A model generated the notes under the pieces. That model was given only the letters and a program-made list of their open reading frames with translations, searched no databases and was not told where the DNA came from. The position numbers were made by a program, and so were the translations under genes. A stretch of DNA of 14,755 nucleotides. Origin: Pseudomonadota bacterium (GTDB taxonomy: Bacteria > Pseudomonadota > Gammaproteobacteria > Pseudomonadales > Oleiphilaceae). The stretch covers positions 1 through 14,755 of the forward strand of contig JAEZAA010000206.1 in the NCBI GenBank assembly GCA_023430625.1, in the 5' to 3' direction. Shown here one piece after another: positions 6,741 through 13,757 of the stretch. Each line of letters starts with the position of its first letter. The stretch's first letter is position 1.

Positions 6741-8456
6741 TTAAGCAGACGCAACCTGCCCGTCCTGCGGCAAGGCCGCCAGCAACGCGGCCTGCTCAGC
6801 CGCGCCGGCCCGTTGATAGAGCCGGTTCACGCCCGAGAACAGGGCTTGAATCGAGGCGGTGATGATATTGGCATGAATGCCGATCCCAAACACCGAGCCG
6901 GGCACACCGTTCATTCCCAATTCGATGAAGGCCACGGCCGCCGCATCCGCGCCCTGGCCAATGGCATGTTCTTCATAGCCCAGCACATTCACTGGAATGC
7001 CGAGCGCCTGCACCGCCGCATCGATGGGGCCATTACCCTGCCCGCGCACTTCCAGGTTGCCGCTCGCGGTCCGTACCGCCAACCGCACACCTTGCGCCTG
7101 GTCCGCCTCGAACAAATGATGCTGTTCATAGGCCAGCGGCGCCTGGTGTTCGAGGTATTCGCGTCGGAAGCAGTCCCAGATATCCTGGGCTTTGACTTCG
7201 GTGCCAGCCGTGTCCGTCAGGTCTTTCACTGCGGCGCTGAACTCCACCTGCACCCGACGCGGCAACACCAGGCCGTAGGCATGCTCCAGCAAATAGGTAA
7301 TCCCGCCTTTGCCGGACTGGCTGTTGACCCGGATGATGGCGTCATAGGAACGGCCCAGATCCACCGGATCAATCGGCAAGTACGGCACTTCCCAGAACTC
7401 CCGTTCGGCCTGCACCGCAAATCCCTTCTTGATGGCATCCTGATGGGAGCCGGAGAAAGCGGTGAATACCAGGTCGCCCACATAAGGATGGCGGGGATGG
7501 ATCGGCAACTGGGTGCACTCTTCCACGGTGCGAGCCACCGTATTGATGTTGGAGAAATCCAACCCTGGATGCACGCCCTGGGTATAAAGGTTCAAGGCCA
7601 GCGTCACCAGATCCACGTTACCGGTGCGTTCGCCGTTGCCGAACAGGCAGCCTTCCACCCGGTCCGCACCCGCCATCATCGCCAGCTCCGCCGCCGCTAC
7701 CGCGCAGCCACGGTCGTTGTGCGGGTGCACGCTCAAGATGATGTGCTCGCGCCGCTCCAGGTTGCGGTGCATCCATTCCACCTGGTCCGCATAGACGTTG
7801 GGGCTGGACACCTCAACCGTGGCCGGCAAGTTGATGATGACCTTGCGCTCGGGCGTCGGGTCCCATTCCGCCACCACCGCATCACAGACTTCCTTGGCGA
7901 AATCCAGCTCGGTGGCGGTGAAGGTTTCGGGGCTGTACTGGAAGGTCCAGTCGGTTTCGGGCTGCTGGGCCGCCAGCACCTTGATCAAACGGGCACTGCT
8001 GACCGCCACTTCGATCACGCCGGCGCGATCCAGATTGAACACGGTCTGCCGGAACACCGGCGAGGTCGCGTTGTAGACATGCACGATGGCACGCTTGGCG
8101 CCCTGCAAGGACTCCATGGTGCGGCGGATCAAATGATCCCGGGCCTGCGTCAGCACCTCGATGGTGACATCGTCCGGAATATGGTTGCCTTCGATCAGCT
8201 CCCGTACGAAATCAAAGTCGGTTTGCGAGGCGGACGGAAACGCCACCTCGATTTCCTTAACGCCAATGCCGACCAGGGTCTTGAACATGCGCATCTTGCG
8301 CTCGGCATTCATGGGTTCGAACAGGGCTTGGTTGCCGTCGCGAAGGTCTGTGCTCATCCAGATCGGGGCCTGGGTGATCACCTGATCCGGCCAGGTACGG
8401 TCGGGAAGATTCACGGTAGGGAAACGGCGGTATTTGGTCTGAGGCTGCTGCAACAT
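6741..8456 (-). CDS. leuA: 2-isopropylmalate synthase (long type)
   Basis: LeuA condenses acetyl-CoA with 2-oxoisovalerate, the first committed step of leucine biosynthesis, and is normally inhibited by leucine. At 571 residues it is the long form. Catalytic-domain motifs are STDLRDGNQA (Arg39, Asp40), the metal-binding HPHNDRG (His244, His246, Asn248), and LFGNGERTGNVDLVT (271-285). The C-terminal regulatory LeuA dimer domain begins near residue 420 and includes VRGQGNGPIDAAVQAL. The ATG is preceded by GGAG eight bases upstream (8465-8468). No other leu or ilv gene is adjacent. A leader peptide rich in Leu codons precedes it, and the leader RNA can pair with this ribosome binding site, so leucine-responsive control of translation is likely in addition to enzyme feedback. 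Confidence 0.98.
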   Translation of the reverse strand: MLQQPQTKYRRFPTVNLPDRTWPDQVITQAPIWMSTDLRDGNQALFEPMNAERKMRMFKTLVGIGVKEIEVAFPSASQTDFDFVRELIEGNHIPDDVTIEVLTQARDHLIRRTMESLQGAKRAIVHVYNATSPVFRQTVFNLDRAGVIEVAVSSARLIKVLAAQQPETDWTFQYSPETFTATELDFAKEVCDAVVAEWDPTPERKVIINLPATVEVSSPNVYADQVEWMHRNLERREHIILSVHPHNDRGCAVAAAELAMMAGADRVEGCLFGNGERTGNVDLVTLALNLYTQGVHPGLDFSNINTVARTVEECTQLPIHPRHPYVGDLVFTAFSGSHQDAIKKGFAVQAEREFWEVPYLPIDPVDLGRSYDAIIRVNSQSGKGGITYLLEHAYGLVLPRRVQVEFSAAVKDLTDTAGTEVKAQDIWDCFRREYLEHQAPLAYEQHHLFEADQAQGVRLAVRTASGNLEVRGQGNGPIDAAVQALGIPVNVLGYEEHAIGQGADAAAVAFIELGMNGVPGSVFGIGIHANIITASIQALFSGVNRLYQRAGAAEQAALLAALPQDGQVASA

Positions 8457-8464
8457 GGTTCATT

Positions 8465-8566
8465 CTCCAGCGATAACGATGAAATTGACTGCGTGGCTGA
8501 AGTCAGGCCGCCGTGCTGCCACAAACGCTAGGCACGGCAACCGCGACGCAGTCGTAGCGCTAGGAG
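8465..8566 (-). promoter_or_regulatory. leuA leader hairpin, candidate translational attenuator
   Basis: Three complementary pairs nest into one long imperfect hairpin in the minus-strand RNA. The outermost pairs CTCCTAGCG (8566-8558, leader Leu codons 12-13 and Ala 14) with CGCTGGAG (8472-8465), with one bulged U; this contains the leuA Shine-Dalgarno GGAG. The middle pairs GACTGCGT (8553-8546) with ACGCAGTC (8494-8487), perfect over 8 bp. The inner pairs GCCGTGC (8538-8532) with GCACGGC (8516-8510), perfect over 7 bp. No T-run follows, so this does not look like an intrinsic terminator attenuator. A ribosome stalled on the Leu codons would cover the 5' arm and free the leuA ribosome binding site. 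The pairing is seen in the sequence; the mechanism is inferred. Confidence 0.6.
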
Positions 8567-8599
8567 CGAGGAAATCTGGAAGAAGACGCTGAAAGACAT
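8528..8599 (-). CDS. leuL: leucine-rich leader peptide of leuA
   Basis: This is a 23-residue ORF, MSFSVFFQISSLLALRLRRG followed by CRA, ending in TAG 71 bases before the leuA ATG. Four Leu codons fall within codons 12-17 (CTC, CTA, CTA, CTG), including two CTA codons, which are usually rare in GC-rich genomes. It has a ribosome binding site, GGAG, eight bases upstream of the ATG (in TTTTGGAGAGTTCAGA). Position, size, Leu codon clustering and the complementarity of these codons to the leuA ribosome binding site all fit a leader peptide that senses charged leucyl-tRNA. The peptide itself probably has no function beyond being translated. The symbol is given by role and position, not by an alignment. 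Confidence 0.75.
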   Translation of the reverse strand: MSFSVFFQISSLLALRLRRGCRA

Positions 8600-8972
8600 T
8601 CTGAACTCTCCAAAACCTGAACCCGGGAAGGGCTTTTTACTGCAAATTGATAACCGGAACCGAAGGGGCGAGGTATCAGTGCGCTAGGCGCAGCAGTCGG
8701 CCCAAGCTTAGTAGGCCTGTCAGGAGGAGATTGGTGAGAAGCATATTGAATGTCGGCATGAGGCTAAAACTAACCAAACCCGGAGATCGGGTCAATAGGA
8801 AAATGAACACTACTCTTTTTTCCAGCGCCCCCAGCGCATGCACTTCTGATCAGCCAGAATCGGTCTCCAACCGCTGTGCCAGGCGCATGCGCGGCCTACT
8901 GGGGAGCCCAAAACCCGCTCTGTATACTGGCTGAGAGCAAACGGGAAATACACTCAGCGTAGAGGGGAATTC
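8600..8972. other. divergent intergenic region between leuL and the FadL gene
   Basis: This region must hold the promoters of leuL-leuA (minus) and of the porin gene (plus). On the plus strand TATACT (about 8921-8926) is a possible -10 without a convincing -35. The porin ATG is preceded by GAGGGGA. Short palindromes are TGCGC-TAG-GCGCA at 8680-8692 and GCGCATGCGC at 8883-8892; their role is unknown. A 95-codon plus-strand frame (8647-8934) with a TTG start shows no family features and is not called. Confidence 0.4.
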
Positions 8973-10331
8973 ATGAAGACTCGTAAACCCTTGGTGGTGG
9001 CAATCGCTACAGTGGCAACCGGAGCAATCTGGCCACAGCTGGGAATGGCCGGAGGCTATGCCCTCAACGAGCAGGGTGCTCATGCTTCTGGCACGGCGAA
9101 CGCCGGTGCTGCGGCAAATCCGCAAAACGCTGCAATTCTCTACTTCAACCCAGCCGGAATGACCAAGCTTGAGGGTACCCAGATTTCGTTTGGCGCGGCT
9201 GTGCTTGAGATCGATCCGGAGTTCTCCGGCAGCGCTGTAGATAACCTAGAAAATCCAGTCGAAGGGGACGATGGTGGAGACTTCATTGGCACCTCTGTTA
9301 TTCCGAACCTCTACCTGACCCATACTGCGGATGGCTTCAGCACAGGGATTGGTATCTACGTCCCCTACGGTATCAAAGCTAACTATGATAACGACTTCGA
9401 AGGCCGCTATTTCGCGGATAAAACCGAACTACAAGTAATCACATTGCAGCCATCTTTCGCCTTCGAATTGACCGAGCAACTGTCGCTGGGCTTTGGAGTC
9501 AATGCCCAATACGCAGAAGGTCGCATCAGTAAATGGGTGGATTACTCTCGGCAAGAGTTGCTCCTCGGCCCTCTGCCCGATGGCTACTTCGATACCGAAG
9601 GCGATGATTGGGAATTTGGCTGGACAGCCGGTGTCCTCTTCAGCCCCACCGAATCGACCAACATTGGCCTCACCTATCGATCTGAAACCGACCTTGAGCT
9701 GGAAGGCGAGGCTGAGCTGACAGGGCCATTTGGCCCACTCGGCTCATTCGCCAAACTTGAGGAGGACGCGGTAGTTCCTCTTCCCACGCCCGAGACAGCC
9801 ACTTTGGCTATAAAACATGATTTGAACGATCAATGGACCTTGCTGGCTGGTGCAACCTGGACACGCTGGAGCCGGTTTAAAAACCTGGACATCTGGTCCG
9901 ATCAAGGCGGAGGCTTTGTCTCCGCCGTCACCAGCCAAAACTATGGCCCACCCGCTACCATTATTGGCCACGTTCCCGAGAACTGGGAAAACAGCTGGTC
10001 GGCCGCAATTGGAGCTGCCTATCATCTAAATGAGCAGTGGACGCTGCGAGCAGGCTATGCATGGGATGAATCTCCTGTTCCTGAAGAATTCAGGACGGCA
10101 CGAATTCCCTCCTCCGATCGACATTGGCTGACAGTAGGCGCTGGCTGGAAAGAACCGCAGTCCGGCTGGGCAGTGGATGCAGCCTTTGGCTACCTCATCA
10201 TTGATGACATCGAAGTCGACGAGCAGGAATATACGGTTGCCAGCCTGACACCGATTAGCGATGCACGCCTCAACGCGGAGTATGACATCGACGCCTGGGG
10301 CCTGGCTCTCCAAGTCAGCAAAGGCTTCTAG
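8973..10331 (+). CDS. FadL/OmpP1-family outer-membrane hydrophobic-substrate transporter
   Basis: FadL-type beta-barrels carry long-chain fatty acids, hydrocarbons or aromatics across the outer membrane. The 452-residue protein has a signal peptide with probable cleavage after GMA (about residue 26). The mature protein then starts GGYALNEQGAHASGTANAG, the FadL N-terminal plug pattern. FadL's conserved NPA appears in YFNPAGM (57-63). The rest alternates strands and loops, with aromatic girdle residues such as GIGIYVPYG, and ends in LQVSKGF with the C-terminal Phe used for barrel assembly. The start has GAGGGGA just upstream. It is a single-gene unit: leuL lies divergent upstream, and a shared terminator and a convergent gene follow. 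Its base composition looks less GC-rich than the nuo and leuA genes. The transported substrate cannot be read from sequence, so fadL is not assigned. Confidence 0.93.
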   Translation: MKTRKPLVVAIATVATGAIWPQLGMAGGYALNEQGAHASGTANAGAAANPQNAAILYFNPAGMTKLEGTQISFGAAVLEIDPEFSGSAVDNLENPVEGDDGGDFIGTSVIPNLYLTHTADGFSTGIGIYVPYGIKANYDNDFEGRYFADKTELQVITLQPSFAFELTEQLSLGFGVNAQYAEGRISKWVDYSRQELLLGPLPDGYFDTEGDDWEFGWTAGVLFSPTESTNIGLTYRSETDLELEGEAELTGPFGPLGSFAKLEEDAVVPLPTPETATLAIKHDLNDQWTLLAGATWTRWSRFKNLDIWSDQGGGFVSAVTSQNYGPPATIIGHVPENWENSWSAAIGAAYHLNEQWTLRAGYAWDESPVPEEFRTARIPSSDRHWLTVGAGWKEPQSGWAVDAAFGYLIIDDIEVDEQEYTVASLTPISDARLNAEYDIDAWGLALQVSKGF

Positions 10332-10383
10332 GCCGTAAACCGACTATTGCCCTGACAAGGATGTTATGGGCCTTTTATGCAAA

Positions 10384-10412
10384 ACGGGGAGAGTCCTATC
10401 GGCTCTCCCCGT
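10384..10412. terminator. bidirectional intrinsic terminator
   Basis: ACGGGGAGAG (10384-10393) and CTCTCCCCGT (10403-10412) form a perfect 10-bp stem with a short loop. On the minus strand the stem is followed directly by TTTT, and on the plus strand by GCTGTTT. It lies between the convergent FadL and PAS-GGDEF genes and can serve both, better on the minus strand. Confidence 0.8.
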
Positions 10413-10441
10413 GCTGTTTCCAACCTTCCCGCAGTTAACGA

Positions 10442-11386
10442 TCAGCCGTCACAAACGCGATTACGCCCACTGCGTTTGGCTTCATACAAGGCGAAATCAC
10501 CGCGGCGCATCAACGAATAAAGATCGCCGTCACCCTTGTAGGACGCCACGCCCACGGAAACGGTTACCCGCAACAGCACGCCGGACGCCAACTGCACCAC
10601 GGAACGCTCCACCGCTGAACGCAGCCGCTCGGCAATCTCCAGCGCCCGGGCCCGACCGGTTTCGGGCAACAGCACGGCAAACTCCTCACCGCCCATGCGT
10701 CCCACATGATCCACGTGACGCAGATTTTCCCAGAAGAGCTCGACCAGATGCTGCAAGGTCCGGTCACCGGCATCATGGCCGTGGGTATTGTTGACCTCAC
10801 CGAAGTGGTCGATATCGACCATCAGGATGGACAATGGATGACTGTAACGCAACGCGCGTGCCAGCTCCTGCTCGGCCTCGGCTAGAAAGTGGCGTCGGGT
10901 CAGGGCGCCGGTGATGGCATCAGTCCGGGTCTGGCGCGCCAGTTCCTGCTCCAGTTCACGGCGCTGCGTGACATCTTCAATCAAGCCTGTCAGCTCCCCG
11001 TCCTGGCCCTCCTCCCGTGCCAAGTAGATGCCCCGGTCCCGCAACCAGCGGTAGCTGCCGTCCTGGTGCAGAAAACGGTACTCCAGGTCATAACGGGTCC
11101 GCTCCTGCCAGGCGTGTTGGCGCAAGCGGCGGGTATCCTCCAGGTCATCGGGATGCACCCGGCTCGCCCACTGTTCCTCGCCATCCGCCATCTCACTGGC
11201 CTCATAGCCCAGCAACCTGTCGCTGGGGCCATGCCAGACGATACGCCCTTCGGCCGGCTCACAGTCGTAGGCAAGCAAGCCCATCACATCGATCAGCAAC
11301 TCGCAGCGCATGTGCCAGTACTCCGCGGCGCTGGTCGATTGCCCTGGCGCACCGGCTGCCGGACCACTGTTATCAGGTGCAGTCAC
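10442..11386 (-). CDS. PAS-GGDEF diguanylate cyclase
   Basis: This enzyme is predicted to make cyclic di-GMP from two GTP, controlling surface attachment or motility. Residues about 28-145 form a PAS/PAC sensor of the PAS_3 type (RLLGYEASEM, VHPDDLEDTRR, LEYRFLHQDGSYRWLRDRG, GLIEDVTQRRELEQEL). A short helical linker leads to the GGDEF domain at about 155-312. The active-site loop is GGEEF (232-236), a functional variant. Asp191 in MVDIDHF fits metal binding, and SVGVA (277-281) is typical. An RxxD inhibitory site, RHVD (223-226), lies five residues before GGEEF, so product inhibition is expected. No membrane segments are visible, so it is probably cytoplasmic. The start is GTG with GGAGGA six bases upstream; the ATG further upstream is out of frame and stops at once. 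The PAS ligand is unknown. Confidence 0.95.
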   Translation of the reverse strand: MTAPDNSGPAAGAPGQSTSAAEYWHMRCELLIDVMGLLAYDCEPAEGRIVWHGPSDRLLGYEASEMADGEEQWASRVHPDDLEDTRRLRQHAWQERTRYDLEYRFLHQDGSYRWLRDRGIYLAREEGQDGELTGLIEDVTQRRELEQELARQTRTDAITGALTRRHFLAEAEQELARALRYSHPLSILMVDIDHFGEVNNTHGHDAGDRTLQHLVELFWENLRHVDHVGRMGGEEFAVLLPETGRARALEIAERLRSAVERSVVQLASGVLLRVTVSVGVASYKGDGDLYSLMRRGDFALYEAKRSGRNRVCDG

Positions 11387-11493
11387 CGCTATTCCTCCAT
11401 TATTTCTGGTTCAGGCATCCACAGCCTTGTGAGGCAGGCACTTGCCGTCCGCCACAACGCCGTTCACATGGGCCGGCAGCATCGGGCCGCTGC

Positions 11494-12753
11494 TTATTCC
11501 GTGGGGCAATCGCTGGGGCCAAGTTTCTTGGTCCAGATCTCGAAGCCAAAGTCCGATTCACTGCCTGGCCGCATCATTAATGCGAGACTGCCATCGACGT
11601 TGAGAATGCCCGTTAAGGCCAAGGTATCATGGGTAACGTCGAGCTGCCCCTCAGGCTGCACACTGTAGCTCATTTCCCATTGGCGCAAGGCGGTCGGGCT
11701 CTGGCATTCGATCCGACTCAGGTGACCGGCACCGTCAGCCTTGATCTGGCCATAGGTATGCTCGTAATTAACGCTTGTAGCCTCTTGCGATGCACCAGTC
11801 GCCCGGGTATGGAGATACCAGAACTCACCGTTAAGGTCCGCTTCGGTCATGGCGGTTCCACCCTTCAGGCACATCATGAAGCCTGCGGTCTCCACTTCTT
11901 CCGGCGGTGGTGACGGCTTGGTGCCCACCGCATCCGAAAGCGAGGGCTGCGACTGGATGTTCATATAAGACAGGAACAGAAACTGTTCCTGCTTCTGGAA
12001 AGCCCCGCCACGCAAAGCCTCCTCTTTCTCGAGTGGCGCCAGGAGGGGAACTGACGCATCCTCCGTCAGGCGGAAGCGTCCATTGGCATCCAGTTCATAA
12101 AAGGCTGATGATGGCGCCGGCAGCACGCCATCGGTATCCAGCAGCACGTCAAAATCCACCGCAGCCGAGCCTGGCGTAAAGTTTGCCGTCAGCAGTTGCA
12201 GGCTGTTTTTATGAAGCGCGCTGGCCTCAGGAGCATTGCCGTCTCGTCTCACCGTCTTTGGCGTGGGAAAGCTGCGAAGACAGGTGTATTCGCCGTTGAG
12301 GTCTGCGATATCGAGCGTCTCTCCGCCCTCCGGCATCCGCGCCGAAACGGTGATACCCTTGTTTGGCCCCATCATGAAAAAGACATTACCGTCCGGCTCG
12401 GTGCCGCCCCAGACGGAGCGGGCATGACGATAAACCAGACGGCCGTTGGTCGAGCCCCGGACATAGAGATCCAAGGCGCCGGTATAAGCCCGGTTACGGA
12501 TGTGGTCGTCCCAGCGCCCGAGATTAGTGCCACCCCAGCGTCCGCGACTCGTGACGCCAGTCTCCAGATAGAGTGCATCCGATTTTGCCGGATCATAGGC
12601 TCCCGTCAGGAACCCGCCCTGGACGATAAAGCCGCGCCCCTCCTCCTCGGGCACTTCATCGGAGCTGCCTCCGCCTCCGCAACCTGCGACGGCAACGGCC
12701 AGAGTCAGACAAAGGACGGCCCGTAACGGCCTGGTTGAAGCGGCTGGGTGCAT
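11494..12753 (-). CDS. large secreted lipoprotein of unknown function, with internal repeats
   Basis: This is a 419-residue protein with a lipoprotein signal: basic N-terminus, hydrophobic stretch, lipobox VAGC with Cys25, then a Gly/Ser/Glu linker (GGGGSSDEVPEEEGR). The residue after Cys is Gly, which does not argue for inner-membrane retention, so outer-membrane anchoring is likely. The body is beta-rich. ADLNGEYTC (150-158) and ADLNGEFWY (305-313) are near copies, each shortly after an MM-containing strand (FFMMGPNKG at 125-133, GFMMCLKGG at 291-299). A third such strand, ALMMRPG (391-397), is near the end. This suggests tandem beta domains of about 100-155 residues. Four later cysteines could form disulfides. 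I do not recognise the family. The ATG has no good ribosome binding site. It shares strand with the GGDEF gene 107 bases downstream; co-transcription is possible. Confidence 0.85.
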   Translation of the reverse strand: MHPAASTRPLRAVLCLTLAVAVAGCGGGGSSDEVPEEEGRGFIVQGGFLTGAYDPAKSDALYLETGVTSRGRWGGTNLGRWDDHIRNRAYTGALDLYVRGSTNGRLVYRHARSVWGGTEPDGNVFFMMGPNKGITVSARMPEGGETLDIADLNGEYTCLRSFPTPKTVRRDGNAPEASALHKNSLQLLTANFTPGSAAVDFDVLLDTDGVLPAPSSAFYELDANGRFRLTEDASVPLLAPLEKEEALRGGAFQKQEQFLFLSYMNIQSQPSLSDAVGTKPSPPPEEVETAGFMMCLKGGTAMTEADLNGEFWYLHTRATGASQEATSVNYEHTYGQIKADGAGHLSRIECQSPTALRQWEMSYSVQPEGQLDVTHDTLALTGILNVDGSLALMMRPGSESDFGFEIWTKKLGPSDCPTE

Positions 12754-12804
12754 GATGACTAATCCACGGCGAAAACGGGTGAAAACCGAACTGATGTTCC
12801 GTTA

Positions 12805-12819
12805 CATTGTTTAACAATG
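12805..12819. promoter_or_regulatory. 15-bp palindrome upstream of the lipoprotein gene
   Basis: CATTGTTTAACAATG has perfect 7-base arms around one central base, 52 bases before the lipoprotein start, in an AT-rich spot. The ATTGTT-AACAAT form resembles sites of MarR/SlyA-type dimeric regulators. No such regulator gene is in the window, so this is a candidate operator only. Confidence 0.45.
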
Positions 12820-12917
12820 CATGGTAGCCCGTGGCTTACCCGTAATCCTTGACCGATTTGGCAATTCCTCTCGACACGCAGATGCCGATGCGGTGCACCC
12901 CAGCGCCAGGATGGGTT

Positions 12918-13190
12918 CTAATTGAGCATACGCACGTGGTCGTAAATCGCCGTGACGGCCTCGAACCGCAGGATCAGGGTATGAACCCGGTTCGTCTGGG
13001 CGTCGTGCAGGTGATATTTGAAGCGTTGCTGCGGCTCGCCTTGCAGGAACTGGTCATATTCCCGGAACAGTTCCCGCACGTCGCTTTTCGACTCCGTGCT
13101 CCAGGTGGCATGAAAGGGACCAAGCACCGCGCCTCCCTGCAGACAGATCGTGACCTCATGGTTGGTTAGGGCATCTTCGGGCAATTGCAC
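12918..13190 (-). CDS. small unrecognised 90-residue protein
   Basis: I do not recognise the family. It begins with GTG and is supported by a near-perfect AAGGAGGA site five bases upstream, the strongest ribosome binding site in this part of the window. The product is soluble and mixed alpha/beta: a strand-rich start (EVTICLQGGAVLGPFHATW), a charged middle with clustered acidic and basic residues (about 32-50), and a C-terminus with alternating strands (LILRFEAVTAIYDHV). There is one Cys and no signal peptide or membrane segment. It is 164 bases upstream of the lipoprotein gene on the same strand, too far and too palindrome-interrupted to be clearly one operon. A role cannot be inferred from context. 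Confidence 0.75.
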   Translation of the reverse strand: MQLPEDALTNHEVTICLQGGAVLGPFHATWSTESKSDVRELFREYDQFLQGEPQQRFKYHLHDAQTNRVHTLILRFEAVTAIYDHVRMLN

Positions 13191-13757
13191 GGCGGTCCTC
13201 CTTTCTCTTATCTCTTACGTCCTGCCATTTATGTCCTGCAATGTTTCGCAGGGCTGATCCCGGCTAGGTCGCCCCAGTCAGGTCCCGTCCTGCACCCGAT
13301 AGCGTTAACTTGCAGACTGGGCCCGGTCTGATGCAGACTCCAGGGGCTTGACAGTCCTCAGAGGCCGTCCGGATGCGACATCGACCTTTTTCTGAATCAT
13401 GGACACTCCATAATAGAAATCAAAGGCTACAAAAAATAACACGAGGACGAGAACGTGCATCTATACTCAAGATCAAGGAGATGCAGTCGGTTTTTCCAGT
13501 GCGTTCTCAGTGCTAGATTGGCACCATGCGATCAAGGGAGGTTGGCGCTACAGAACCACCGGCAACACCAGGATTGATAAGAAACGTACTGAGAATTCAT
13601 TTCGATTTGGATCAGTCGATTTGTGACGGGTTTTCTGGCAAAAGTACACAAGAAAGCACGTTGATTGCGTATACAAGTCTCGACAGGAAGTCCGTTTAGC
13701 CCCGCTCCTGGGCTGAGACCAGACTTGGCAGTCACCTGCGACGGGAGACGAAGTCAA
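13191..13757. other. 567-base stretch without a supported gene
   Basis: Only short structures are visible. CAGACTGGGCCCGGTCTG (13313-13330) is an 18-bp palindrome with a single mismatched pair, flanked by the direct repeat TGCAGACT (13311-13318 and 13332-13339). CCTGC and GCAGG (13235-13252) form a weak hairpin. The part from about 13380 to 13700 is AT-richer than its surroundings. A 57-codon plus-strand frame (13526-13699) has no ribosome binding site. The promoter of the downstream hydrolase should be here, but no convincing -35/-10 pair was found. It could hold a small RNA or decayed sequence. Confidence 0.4.

Noticed and set aside
6354..8531. 725-codon open frame on the plus strand opposite leuA
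   Set aside because: It is antisense to an intact, motif-complete leuA and has no family features; it is a composition artefact.
8647..8934. 95-codon plus-strand frame between leuL and the FadL gene
   Set aside because: It has a TTG start without a ribosome binding site and Arg/Ser-rich translation, and it occupies the divergent promoter region.
13348..13376. Perfect -35 box TTGACA in the gap before the hydrolase
   Set aside because: No -10-like sequence occurs at 16-18 bases downstream, so a promoter is not supported.
13526..13699. 57-codon plus-strand frame before the hydrolase
   Set aside because: It has no ribosome binding site, no recognisable family, and stops before the hydrolase start; it is likely chance in an AT-richer stretch.
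13665..13757. N-terminal extension of the alpha/beta hydrolase
   Set aside because: There is no ribosome binding site at 13665. The ATG at 13758 has one, and the protein from there has normal fold length.
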